DNA of 64,000 nucleotides. It comes from Heliophilum fasciatum (GTDB lineage: Bacteria > Bacillota > Desulfitobacteriia > Heliobacteriales > Heliobacteriaceae). The stretch lies in the NCBI RefSeq assembly GCF_004341395.1, contig NZ_SLXT01000005.1:62001-126000 (forward strand), written 5' to 3'. Each line of letters opens with the position of its first letter. Position 1 is the first letter of the stretch. The notes under the pieces are model-generated. The model was not told where the DNA came from, ran no database searches, and saw nothing but the letters and a program-made list of their open reading frames with translations. The position numbers and the translations under genes were made by a program. Below are positions 27,278-35,066 of the stretch, piece by piece.

Positions 27278-27741
27278 CCGACGAAACATGCTGGCCGGCA
27301 CCGGTGCTGGCCTTACTGGAGGAGCAGCGCGCCATGACCGTCGCCATCGCCGATGAAAAGGGGCCTTGGGCGGCGCCGGTGTACTATATCTGGGAAGGTC
27401 GGCAGTTTTTCTTTTTATCGTCACCGCGGGCTCGTCATGTGGCGGCACTGGCGCCGGGTGAGGTCAAGCCTGCCGCCGTTACCATCGCCCGGGCGCCGGC
27501 CGATTACCGGCAGATTGCCGGTTTGCAGATGGCCGGTACGCTTAGCCTGGTGGAAGGTCTGCCGGAGCGGGCAGCGCGGTTCGTCCTCTTTGGCCGACGC
27601 TTTGATTTTTTTCAACGCTTTCTCACGGAGCCGGCCTTGGCGCTGACGCTTAGTAAAACGGCGCTTTACCGCTTCACCGCCGAAAGTTGCTGCTGGGTCG
27701 ATAATGAGCGCGCTTTTGGTGAGCGAACCGGCCTGTTTTGA
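27274..27741 (+). CDS. Pyridoxamine 5'-phosphate oxidase-like flavin split-barrel protein
   Basis: A 155-residue protein starting at ATG 27274, overlapping the pdp stop. The pattern MTVAIADEKGPWAAPVYYIW, then FFFLSSPRARHVAALAPG and AGLQMAGTLSLVEG is that of the FMN-binding split barrel (PPOX, YhbP-like). These proteins bind FMN, F420 or haem; which one cannot be read. The Arg/Phe-rich middle (RFVLFGRRFDFFQRF) and FLTEPALALTLSKTALYRFT close the barrel. Its tight link to pdp may only reflect operon position. Confidence 0.7.
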   Translation: MTDETCWPAPVLALLEEQRAMTVAIADEKGPWAAPVYYIWEGRQFFFLSSPRARHVAALAPGEVKPAAVTIARAPADYRQIAGLQMAGTLSLVEGLPERAARFVLFGRRFDFFQRFLTEPALALTLSKTALYRFTAESCCWVDNERAFGERTGLF

Positions 27742-27746
27742 TTTCC

Positions 27747-27776
27747 GCATGACCCTTGCTTACCTGGGGAATAATG
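27747..27776 (+). promoter_or_regulatory. SigF-type promoter of dacF
   Basis: GCATG (27747-27751, one mismatch to GYATA), a 15-base spacer, and GGGAATAATG (27767-27776) that fits GGnnAnAnTR exactly. dacF is a SigF gene in Bacillus. Confidence 0.65.
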
Positions 27777-27823
27777 AACCTGAACAGCTGTAGGAAACAG
27801 TTGCAAAGGGGGAATGCATTAAG

Positions 27824-29014
27824 GTGAAGCGGTCAGGGAAGGAATCAGGAGGATGCCGCTGGTGGCGTCGTGCCGGTGTGCTGTTGGTGCTCGGTTCCCT
27901 GTGTATTGGTGCCGTGCCTTCCGGTGCCATGGCGGAAGTTAACCTGGAAACGTCAGCGAAATCAGCGGTGCTACTGGAGCCGGAGTCCGGCAAGATTCTG
28001 TTCGAAAAAAATGCCCATGCCCATGTGGCACCGGCCAGTGTAACCAAACTGATGACCTTGCTCGTCGCTTTTGATGCGATTGATCAGGGCAAAGTGGGCT
28101 TGCAGGACAAGGTGGTTACCAGTCAACGGGCCTTTGAGATGGGCGGATCGCAAATCTACCTGGAGCCCGGTGAAGAGATGGGTATGCAAGATCTGTTGAT
28201 GTCGATTGCAGTACAGTCAGCCAACGATGCTTGTGTGGCCGTGGCGGAGCATGTCAGCGGTTCCTATGAGGGATTTGTCGATGAGATGAACAAAAAAGCC
28301 GCTTCCCTGGGCTTGAAAAACACCCATTTTGTCAACCCTCATGGTTTGCCGGCGGAGGATCACTATACGTCTGCCTATGACATGGCGATCATCGCCAAGG
28401 AAGCGCTCAAGTATCCGAAACTGCGGGAGATGGCTGCGACGCGTCACTATAAGATCCGTGGCGATTCGGCCAAGCCCATGCTGTTGGATAACCACAATAA
28501 GTTGCTCTGGTGGTATGCCGGTACGGACGGCTTCAAGACCGGCTGGACGTCAGAAGCGAATTTTTGTTTGGCTTCCACAGTCGAGCGTGATCGCTTGCGT
28601 TTGGTGGCGACGGTTTTTGGTGTGCCGGAGATGCGCGGTCACTTTAAGGAGTCCATGAAGCTGTTCAATTATGGCTTTAGCAAGTATCGCTTTTTCCCGG
28701 TAGCGGAAAAACAGCATCCGCTGGCGCAGGTGAAAGTAGCCAAAGGTGAAAAGGATACGGTAGCCGTCGTGCCGCTGGGAACACCGGGTGTGATGGTGGA
28801 ACGGGGCAAGGACAAAAATATTGAAGCTTATACGGAAGTCGTCGACAGTGTCAACGCACCGGTCGAGGCCGGACAAAAGCTCGGTGAACTGGTCGTCGTG
28901 CAGCAAGGGCAGGAAATGCGCCGGGTTGATCTGGTAGCCCAGGAAGCGGTGCGCAAGGATACCTTAGGCGGTCAAATGGAGAAGATCTGGCAGCGCATGT
29001 ATGCGGTGCAGTAG
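27824..29014 (+). CDS. dacF: D-alanyl-D-alanine carboxypeptidase DacF
   Basis: A penicillin-binding protein 5-type carboxypeptidase that trims peptide cross-linking, made in the forespore in Bacillus. The signal peptide spans residues 18-37 (LLVLGSLCIGAVPSGAMA). The three active-site motifs are ASVTKLMT (SxxK), SANDACVAVA (SxN) and GFKTGWTSEANF (KTG). The C-terminal PBP5-C domain has DSVNAPVEAGQKLGELVVVQ. GTG 27824 follows AAAGGGGG at a slightly long distance. A SigF-type promoter precedes it and a terminator separates it from spoIIAA, so unlike in Bacillus, read-through into spoIIA would need to pass a 12-base stem. Confidence 0.93.
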   Translation: MKRSGKESGGCRWWRRAGVLLVLGSLCIGAVPSGAMAEVNLETSAKSAVLLEPESGKILFEKNAHAHVAPASVTKLMTLLVAFDAIDQGKVGLQDKVVTSQRAFEMGGSQIYLEPGEEMGMQDLLMSIAVQSANDACVAVAEHVSGSYEGFVDEMNKKAASLGLKNTHFVNPHGLPAEDHYTSAYDMAIIAKEALKYPKLREMAATRHYKIRGDSAKPMLLDNHNKLLWWYAGTDGFKTGWTSEANFCLASTVERDRLRLVATVFGVPEMRGHFKESMKLFNYGFSKYRFFPVAEKQHPLAQVKVAKGEKDTVAVVPLGTPGVMVERGKDKNIEAYTEVVDSVNAPVEAGQKLGELVVVQQGQEMRRVDLVAQEAVRKDTLGGQMEKIWQRMYAVQ

Positions 29015-29017
29015 GTG

Positions 29018-29054
29018 TCAACCTGCCTGGATTCAGGCAGGTTGATTATTTTTT
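29018..29054 (+). terminator. Intrinsic terminator after dacF
   Basis: A perfect 12-base stem TCAACCTGCCTG / CAGGCAGGTTGA, four-base loop, then TTATTTTTT. Confidence 0.85.
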
Positions 29055-29078
29055 AAAAACAAGAATTAGCGCGATAAG

Positions 29079-29107
29079 GAAGGATTTTCCTTGCGGTTAT
29101 CGAAGTA
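29079..29107 (+). promoter_or_regulatory. SigH-type promoter of the spoIIA operon
   Basis: GAAGGATTT (29079-29087) fits RnAGGAwww exactly; 11 bases later ATCGAAGTA (29099-29107) fits RnnGAATww with one mismatch. The spacing and the deviating sixth base mirror the spo0A promoter. Confidence 0.6.
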
Positions 29108-29135
29108 AAAGGGGACGAGATATGGATAAAAAAGG

Positions 29136-29501
29136 ATGGTGGCGGCGGTGGAATTACAGATTCAGCGTTTTGATGATGCTTTGGTTGTGCGTCTGTACGG
29201 TGAGATCGATATGGGCGTCAGTGAGGGACTGCGTCGTTCGATCGATCGCGAATGGGAGCGGCAACGGTTGCGTTATTTGGTATTAGGACTGCAGGAAGTG
29301 GACTTTATTGACAGTTCCGGGATCGGATTGTTATTGGGCCGCTACAAGCGGGTGATCGCGCAGGGGGGAAAAATGGCGCTTGTCGGCGCGCGACCGGCCG
29401 TTCATCGTATCTTGGAACTGTCGGGGATGTACAAGGTAATGCCTGGCTTTGCCGGTGAAGGTGAAGCGATTCGCATGCTGAAAGGAGGTTTTGGTGCGTG
29501 A
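29136..29501 (+). CDS. spoIIAA: Anti-sigma F factor antagonist SpoIIAA
   Basis: A STAS-domain protein that, when dephosphorylated, captures SpoIIAB and frees SigF. The phosphorylated Ser lies in VDFIDSSGIGLLLGRYKRV, preceded by RLYGEIDMG. The C-terminus LSGMYKVMPGF is typical. Length is 121 residues from ATG 29136; GTG 29148, nine bases after AAGGATGG, would give a more usual N-terminus and is an equal candidate. The stop overlaps the spoIIAB start by three bases. Confidence 0.92.
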   Translation: MVAAVELQIQRFDDALVVRLYGEIDMGVSEGLRRSIDREWERQRLRYLVLGLQEVDFIDSSGIGLLLGRYKRVIAQGGKMALVGARPAVHRILELSGMYKVMPGFAGEGEAIRMLKGGFGA

Positions 29502-29935
29502 GCCGGAATGTGGTCAAAATGGAGTTTATGAGTTTGCCGGAAAATGTAGCATTGGCCCGCGTCGTCGTGGCGACGATGTTGGCCGGGATGGATTGTACGC
29601 TGAGCGATCTGGATGATGTCAAGGTAGCTGTCTCGGAAGCTGTATCCAATGCCATTTTGCATGGTTATCAAAACCGTCCCCACGGCCGGGTTTATCTGAT
29701 GGTGGCTGTCGATGAGAATGGTTTGGAAATTGTCGTTGAGGATTATGGCCGCGGGATCGCCGATGTGGCCCAGGCGATGACGCCATCATTTTCGACGCTT
29801 CCCGAGCGGATGGGATTGGGTTTTGCTTTTATGCAATCGCTGATGGATCGGCTGGAAGTGGATTCGCAAGTGGGCCGCGGCACGCGGGTGACGTTGTTTA
29901 AGATGGCACCTGCCCTGGCGCGTGCGGTGCAGTAA
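29498..29935 (+). CDS. spoIIAB: Anti-sigma F factor SpoIIAB
   Basis: A GHKL-fold kinase that binds SigF and phosphorylates SpoIIAA. The N box is AVSEAVSNAILHGYQNRPHG, G1 EDYGRGIADVA, and the G2 region ERMGLGFAFMQSLMD. Length 145 residues. GTG 29498 is placed after a textbook AAAGGAGG. Twelve bases separate it from sigF. Confidence 0.95.
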   Translation: MSRNVVKMEFMSLPENVALARVVVATMLAGMDCTLSDLDDVKVAVSEAVSNAILHGYQNRPHGRVYLMVAVDENGLEIVVEDYGRGIADVAQAMTPSFSTLPERMGLGFAFMQSLMDRLEVDSQVGRGTRVTLFKMAPALARAVQ

Positions 29936-29947
29936 GGTGGGGGCGTA

Positions 29948-30754
29948 ATGACGCAACGGCTGACGGAGATGAATTTGCCCCGCTTTCCGCTTTTAGGTGA
30001 AGCGGAGATGACGCAGCTGCTCATGCAGGCGCGTGAAGGGGATGAGCAAGCGCGGGAACGATTGATTCAGTGCAACCTGCGGCTGGTCTTTACGCTGGTG
30101 CAGCGCTTTCAGCATCGTGGCTATGAGTTGGAGGATTTGTTTCAGATCGGCGTGATCGGTTTGATCAAAGCGATCGATAAATTTGATCCAACCTTTCAAG
30201 TCCGCTTCAGTACCTATGCTGTACCGATGATCATCGGCGAGATCCGGCGCTTTTTGCGCGATGACAGTCCGGTGAAGGTCAGTCGCTCTTATAAAGAACT
30301 GGCCCAGCGCATTTACCGAGCCCAGCAGGAACTGGCCGGTACGCTGGGGCGTGATCCGTCGGTGACGGAGATCGCCGAACATCTGGTGTTGCCGGTGGAG
30401 AACGTGGTGGAAGCCTTGGAAGCGGTGCAGGCGCCCACATCGATTCATGAGACCCTTTATCAAGATGAGGGTGATCCGATTTTTCTCCTGGATCAACTGC
30501 GTTCAACCGGCAGCGAGGAACATGTGTGGTTTGAGCAGTTGGCCCTCAAGGATGTGTTGTCACGGGTAGCGCCGCGGGAGCGGGAGATTTTAAATTTACG
30601 CTTTTTTCAGGACAAGACACAGATGGAAGTAGCCGAACAGATCGGGCTTTCGCAGGTGCAGATCTCGCGGATTGAGCGGGCGGCGCTGCGAAAGATCCGG
30701 GGCATGCTGTATCAGGACGAAGGAAGCAAAAAGGAATCGGCGGAAGAAGAATGA
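29948..30754 (+). CDS. sigF: Forespore sigma factor SigF
   Basis: A 268-residue sigma factor of the sporulation group, first forespore-specific transcription factor. Region 2 reads DLFQIGVIGLIKAIDKFDPT and FSTYAVPMIIGEIRRFLRDD; region 3 SYKELAQRIYRAQQELAGTL; region 4 LRFFQDKTQMEVAEQIGLSQ followed by VQISRIERAALRKI. Position after spoIIAA-spoIIAB identifies it as SigF rather than SigG. ATG 29948 follows AAGGTGGGGG. A terminator separates it from the spoVA operon. Confidence 0.96.
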   Translation: MTQRLTEMNLPRFPLLGEAEMTQLLMQAREGDEQARERLIQCNLRLVFTLVQRFQHRGYELEDLFQIGVIGLIKAIDKFDPTFQVRFSTYAVPMIIGEIRRFLRDDSPVKVSRSYKELAQRIYRAQQELAGTLGRDPSVTEIAEHLVLPVENVVEALEAVQAPTSIHETLYQDEGDPIFLLDQLRSTGSEEHVWFEQLALKDVLSRVAPREREILNLRFFQDKTQMEVAEQIGLSQVQISRIERAALRKIRGMLYQDEGSKKESAEEE

Positions 30755-30767
30755 TAGAGTCAAGGGG

Positions 30768-30790
30768 GCAGCCGCAGGGCTGCTTTTTTT
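30768..30790 (+). terminator. Intrinsic terminator after sigF
   Basis: The stem GCAGCC / GGCTGC, loop GCAG, seven T residues. Confidence 0.8.
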
Positions 30791-30823
30791 ATTGCCAGTA
30801 AGTGCCGGATGATCCGTTGTCTT

Positions 30824-30854
30824 GCATAAAAAAACAGCGATTGATTGCATACTA
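30824..30854 (+). promoter_or_regulatory. SigG-type promoter of the spoVA operon
   Basis: GCATA (30824-30828) fits GMATR and CATACTA (30848-30854) fits CATnMTA, both exactly, with a 19-base spacer (18 is usual). Transcription would begin almost at the ribosome site, giving a very short leader before spoVAC. spoVA is a SigG operon in Bacillus. Confidence 0.65.
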
Positions 30855-30874
30855 GAGCGGGGAGGTGCATGGAT

Positions 30875-31330
30875 ATGGCCTTTTCTTTTGAGCAATGGAC
30901 ACCGAAGGTATATCGCCGGTTCCTTCAGTCGATGAAACCAAAACGAACGATTGCGAAGAATGCTCTTTGGGCTTTTTTCGTCGGTGGTTTGTTTTGCGCA
31001 CTGGGACAGGGCATCCATAATTTTTGGCGCTGGCAGGGACTTAATGCCTTTGACGGGGCGGCGGCCACAGCGGCGATCTTAGTGTTTATCGGTGCTTTTT
31101 TGACGGGTATTGGCGTTTATGACCAGTTAGGCAAACATGCCGGAGCGGGGTCGCTGGTACCGATCACGGGATTTGCCAATGCCGTTGTTGCCTCAGCCAT
31201 GGAGTTTAAACGGGAAGGCTATGTTTTTGGCGTAGGTGCGAAAATGTTCACGATTGCCGGGCCGGTGATCGTCTACGGTTGTCTATCGTCAGTAGTGATT
31301 GGCTTGATTTATTTTTTGCGGATGCACTGA
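30875..31330 (+). CDS. spoVAC: Stage V sporulation protein AC
   Basis: A small membrane protein of the SpoVA channel that moves calcium dipicolinate into the spore and releases it in germination. The 151-residue product has helices around residues 32-52 (NALWAFFVGGLFCALGQG), 62-82, 95-115 and 126-150. The conserved Gly-rich element GAGSLVPITGFANAVVASAM is present. ATG 30875 is eight bases after GGAGG; the ATG two codons upstream is too close. It opens the operon spoVAC-AD-AEB-AEA-AF. Confidence 0.93.
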   Translation: MAFSFEQWTPKVYRRFLQSMKPKRTIAKNALWAFFVGGLFCALGQGIHNFWRWQGLNAFDGAAATAAILVFIGAFLTGIGVYDQLGKHAGAGSLVPITGFANAVVASAMEFKREGYVFGVGAKMFTIAGPVIVYGCLSSVVIGLIYFLRMH

Positions 31331-31342
31331 GAGGTGGCGGTG

Positions 31343-32389
31343 ATGGGGAAAAAGCGCGGCAAGCAGACCTTTGCCTTAGCGGCACCGCCCTATCTGGCGG
31401 GAGCTTATACAATCGCCGGGACCAAAGAAGGAGAAGGACCGTTAGGGGAATGCTTTGATCAGTTGATTCCGGACGCACTCTGGGGAGAAACAACATGGGA
31501 GAAAACGGAATCGAAGCTGATGACTACGGCTGTTCGGGGTGCTTGTCAAAGGGCTGATTGGACCGAAGGTGATGCGGAACTGCTCTTAGCGGGAGATCTG
31601 CTCAATCAAACGATCAGCGCCAACTTCAGCGCTCGTGCCTTGGGGATCCCCTTTTTCGGTATTTTCGGGGCTTGCAGCACCATGGCAGAAGGACTGGGTT
31701 TAGGGGCCATGTTGATCGATGGCGGTTATGTGGACCGTCTGGTCGCTACGGCATCAAGTCATCATGAAACGGCAGAGCGGCAATTTCGTTCTCCCAATGA
31801 GTTGGGCGTGCAACGGCCGCCGGAGGCGCAATGGACGGTGACAGGCGCCGGGGCGGCAGCGCTGGCTTCGCCGGCGGTGTATCACCATCCGGCGTCGCTG
31901 GCAGGACGCAGTGCCGTTACGGTAACGCATGTGACGGTCGGTAAGGTCGTCGATCTGGGTGTGAAGGATGCCGGTGATATGGGGTCAGCGATGGCACCGG
32001 CAGCGGCTCATACGATTTTGACGCATTTGCACGACACAGAGCGGACCGTAGGTGATTATGACGCCATTGTCACCGGTGATTTGGGCCATGTCGGTCATGC
32101 GGCGTGCCGGGCGCTGATGGCGGCGGAAGGGGTTGTGCCCGGTGAGCGGTTGCTCGATTGTGGAGTAATGATTTTTGATGCGTCCCGGCAAGACACCCAC
32201 GCTGGCGGCAGCGGCTGTGGTTGCTCGGCCGTGGTGATCTTATCGGAGTTGCTGAGGCGGCTCCGTGACCGGTGCTACCGGCGGTTGCTTTTTGTGGGAA
32301 CGGGGGCGCTTTTCAGTCCCATGTCTTCGCAACAGGGGGAATCGATTCCGGCGATCGGCCATGCTGTGGTTTTGGAGAGGGGGGAATAG
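31343..32389 (+). CDS. spoVAD: Stage V sporulation protein AD
   Basis: A thiolase-fold protein of 348 residues that binds dipicolinic acid in the SpoVA complex. The fold markers are GIPFFGIFGACSTMAEGLGL, ATASSHHETAERQFR, WTVTGAGAAALAS, and the C-terminal TGDLGHVGHAACRALMAA and GGSGCGCSAVVI. ATG 31343 follows GAGAGGTGG with close spacing; a GTG three codons earlier overlaps the ribosome site. It lies 12 bases after spoVAC. Confidence 0.95.
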   Translation: MGKKRGKQTFALAAPPYLAGAYTIAGTKEGEGPLGECFDQLIPDALWGETTWEKTESKLMTTAVRGACQRADWTEGDAELLLAGDLLNQTISANFSARALGIPFFGIFGACSTMAEGLGLGAMLIDGGYVDRLVATASSHHETAERQFRSPNELGVQRPPEAQWTVTGAGAAALASPAVYHHPASLAGRSAVTVTHVTVGKVVDLGVKDAGDMGSAMAPAAAHTILTHLHDTERTVGDYDAIVTGDLGHVGHAACRALMAAEGVVPGERLLDCGVMIFDASRQDTHAGGSGCGCSAVVILSELLRRLRDRCYRRLLFVGTGALFSPMSSQQGESIPAIGHAVVLERGE

Positions 32390-32391
32390 CG

Positions 32392-32757
32392 ATGGAACAG
32401 ATCGGAATGGCTTTTTTGATCGGCGGTTTGATCTGCTTAGCGGTGCAGTTAGTGATCGATTTGACGCCGGTGACGCTCACGGCGGGCCATGTCATGGTGG
32501 GATTAGTGACGGGCGGTGCCGTGCTCAGTGCCTTGGGCTGGTATGAGCCACTGGTGCAACTGGCTGGTGCCGGAGCAACGGTACCGCTCTCCGGGTTCGG
32601 TCATGCGCTGGCCCAGGGAGCGATGCGTTCGGTCGACGAACGCGGCTTACTAGGCGCATTGAGCGGCGGTATTGAGGCGACGGCCGTTGGTGTGGCCACG
32701 GCGGTGATCTTTGGGTACACGATGGCGGTGTTGTTCGATCCCAAGCCCAAGCGATGA
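32392..32757 (+). CDS. spoVAEB: Stage V sporulation protein AE, SpoVAEB-type membrane subunit
   Basis: A 121-residue protein with hydrophobic helices at about residues 4-22, 30-48 and 95-114, and the SpoVA family segment LAGAGATVPLSGFGHALAQG, homologous to the one in SpoVAC. ATG 32392 follows AGGGGGGAA. It ends in a four-base overlap with the next gene. It is an integral part of the dipicolinate channel. Confidence 0.93.
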   Translation: MEQIGMAFLIGGLICLAVQLVIDLTPVTLTAGHVMVGLVTGGAVLSALGWYEPLVQLAGAGATVPLSGFGHALAQGAMRSVDERGLLGALSGGIEATAVGVATAVIFGYTMAVLFDPKPKR

Positions 32758-33383
32758 ACCGGCGGCAAGTGATTGTAGTCACTGATGGCGATGACGAAGC
32801 ACAACAGGCGGTGCAACTCGCTGCAGCGCAGGTAGGCGCCCGGTGTTTGCTCGCTTCGGCCGGCAACCCGACACCATTGTCCGGTGAGACGTTGATCGCC
32901 TTAATCATGGAAGAACCCGGTGAACCGGTCGTGGTGATGGTCGATGATCGGGGCCAGCAGGGCCGAGGTGCCGGGGAAGCGGTGCTTGCCGTCTTGGCGC
33001 AGGATGAGCGGATCGAGCTGCTGGGAGTGATCGCGGTGGCGGCGTCCCGCAGTGGCGGTGGGGAAAGTGCCCATGTCGATGGCTCGATCGATCGGACAGG
33101 CCGATGGACGGAAGGCGCCGTCGATAAATTCGGTTACCGGACGGAGGGCCGGCTCATTGGCGATACGATCAGCGTGCTGGAGGAACTGCCGGTACCGCTG
33201 GTCGTAGGCATGGGCGATCCCGGTAAGATGAACGGCGCTGATCGTGTGGAAGCGGGAGCGGCGGTGACGACGGCAGCTTTGCAGGTGATCTTGCAGGCGG
33301 CAGAGCAAAGAAATGGAGGAGGCGAACAACATGCAGGGACGAGGGCGGCGAACAGCGGCACCCAAGCAAAACGACAATCCTAA
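32754..33383 (+). CDS. spoVAEA: Stage V sporulation protein AE, SpoVAEA-type soluble subunit
   Basis: A 209-residue soluble protein with a Rossmann-like start (RQVIVVTDGDDEAQQAVQLA) and VVVMVDDRGQQGRGAGEAVL, then HVDGSIDRTGRWTEGAVDKF and VVGMGDPGKMNGADRVEAGA, all familiar from SpoVAEA. The last 50 or so bases overlap spoVAF, so its low-complexity tail may be under two coding constraints. Its role in the channel is not settled in the literature I know. Confidence 0.9.
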   Translation: MNRRQVIVVTDGDDEAQQAVQLAAAQVGARCLLASAGNPTPLSGETLIALIMEEPGEPVVVMVDDRGQQGRGAGEAVLAVLAQDERIELLGVIAVAASRSGGGESAHVDGSIDRTGRWTEGAVDKFGYRTEGRLIGDTISVLEELPVPLVVGMGDPGKMNGADRVEAGAAVTTAALQVILQAAEQRNGGGEQHAGTRAANSGTQAKRQS

Positions 33384-35064
33384 TTTAAGCAAGCGTGCCT
33401 TGTCACCGGATCTGCAAGCGACGATCTTACAGTTTGACTCCGAGCTTGGCATCAACGTAGGCTTTGATGTGGGACGCCGTTCGATGGAATTGGCCGGGCG
33501 TTCGGTGGCCATGTACTACATCAATGGCTTTACCAAAGATCTCGATATGCTCCAGGTGATGAAAAGTCTCAATGAGTATGTGGAAGCAGATGCCAAAAAG
33601 CCAGGTTTTGATCTGGAGCGCCTAGTTAATGAGCATCTTTATTACTTGCAGGTCTCGCGGGAAAAGGAAATCCGCAAGATTTACTACCATATTCTCTCGG
33701 GCCGGATTGCTCTGTTGTTCGACGGTGAAGATGAAGCTGTCTTAATTGAAGCGCGCCAGTTTCCCGGCAGAACGCCGGAGGAACCTGATATTGAGCGGGT
33801 GGTCCGGGGCAGTCGCGACGGTTTTACCGAGGCCTTGGTGACGAATACGGCCATGATCCGGCGGCGCATTCGTGATCCGCGGTTGCGCTTTAAGCTGGTT
33901 AAGGTCGGACGCCGATCGCAAACGGATGTGGCCGTCGCCTATATCGAAGATATTGCCCAGCCCTATCTGGTCGAGGACATGCTCAAGCGGATTCAGGAAG
34001 TTGACGTCGATGGGCTGCCCATGGCCGAAAAAAGCTTGGAAGAGTTCCTTACGGCCGGCGACTGGAATCCCTTGCCGCGTGTGCGCTATACGGAGCGTCC
34101 TGATGTATCGGCCATGCATTTGTTGGAAGGCCATGTGCTGGTGCTTGTCGATACATCGCCTTCGGTGATGATCACACCGGTCACCTATTTTCATCATTTG
34201 CAGCATGCGGAAGAGTACCGGCAAAATGCACCGGTAGGGATCTATCTCCGGCTGGTGCGCTATTTGGCGGTGTTAGCATCGATCTTTGTGTTGCCCCTTT
34301 GGTTGATGGTCTCCATGCGGCCAGAATTATTGCCGGCATCCTTGGCTTTTATCGGTCCCAAAGAAGCCGGTTCGGTGCCGCTCTTTCTCCAAGTGCTGGT
34401 CGCTGAGTTTGGCTTAGATATGATCCGGATGGCGGCCATCCATACGCCGTCGCCGCTGGCTACGGCCCTGGGTTTGATTGCCGCCTTCATGATCGGTGAA
34501 GTGGCGATCAAAGTTGGGTTGTTTCATCCGGAAATTGTGCTTTATATCGCTGTTGCCGCTGTTGGGACTTTTGCGACGCCGTCCTATGAATTGGGACAGG
34601 CGAACCGCTTGATCCGCTTGTTTTTATTGACTATGGTCGCCGCCTTTAGCTGGCCCGGTTTCTTGGTGGGCTTGGTGATGGTCGGGACGTTAATCGTCAG
34701 CACCAAATCCTTTGGCTATTCCTATTTCTGGCCGGTTGTGCCCTTTTCGTGGTCCATGCTTGGCGGCGCTCTTTGGCGGGGACCGGTGCCGGCAAAACGG
34801 ATGCGCCCCAGTTTCTTGAAGCCCATTGATCCCGATCGGCTGCCGGAGGAATTTGCCGGTACTTCCGGTGGGTCTGCCAGGCCGGCCGGTGCCGGCGTTT
34901 CCCAGACAACGGCGGAAAAACCGACGGCAGCGGTAGAGAAAGGCCGCCAGCGTCGAGGGCGGCGGCGGGAGCAAATGGATGAACTGCCGGAGAGCACGGT
35001 TCGCTGGCGCCATAGCCGACGCTCTTTATGGGAATGGGTTCGCTCACGTTGGGGGAGGCAGTAA
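33331..35064 (+). CDS. spoVAF: Stage V sporulation protein AF (GerA family)
   Basis: Related to germinant receptor A subunits and found with SpoVA. The start is ATG 33331 behind GGAGGAGG, inside spoVAEA; an ATG six codons upstream precedes that site. The 577-residue product has a soluble N-terminal domain (residues 1-300, with ELGINVGFDVGRRSM and DVDGLPMAEKSLEEF), membrane helices from about 310 (RYLAVLASIFVLPLWLMVSM) to 490, and a basic, Pro/Gly-rich cytoplasmic tail ending in Arg/Trp clusters. It ends two bases before the next start codon. Confidence 0.93.
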   Translation: MQGRGRRTAAPKQNDNPNLSKRALSPDLQATILQFDSELGINVGFDVGRRSMELAGRSVAMYYINGFTKDLDMLQVMKSLNEYVEADAKKPGFDLERLVNEHLYYLQVSREKEIRKIYYHILSGRIALLFDGEDEAVLIEARQFPGRTPEEPDIERVVRGSRDGFTEALVTNTAMIRRRIRDPRLRFKLVKVGRRSQTDVAVAYIEDIAQPYLVEDMLKRIQEVDVDGLPMAEKSLEEFLTAGDWNPLPRVRYTERPDVSAMHLLEGHVLVLVDTSPSVMITPVTYFHHLQHAEEYRQNAPVGIYLRLVRYLAVLASIFVLPLWLMVSMRPELLPASLAFIGPKEAGSVPLFLQVLVAEFGLDMIRMAAIHTPSPLATALGLIAAFMIGEVAIKVGLFHPEIVLYIAVAAVGTFATPSYELGQANRLIRLFLLTMVAAFSWPGFLVGLVMVGTLIVSTKSFGYSYFWPVVPFSWSMLGGALWRGPVPAKRMRPSFLKPIDPDRLPEEFAGTSGGSARPAGAGVSQTTAEKPTAAVEKGRQRRGRRREQMDELPESTVRWRHSRRSLWEWVRSRWGRQ

Positions 35065-35066
35065 CG

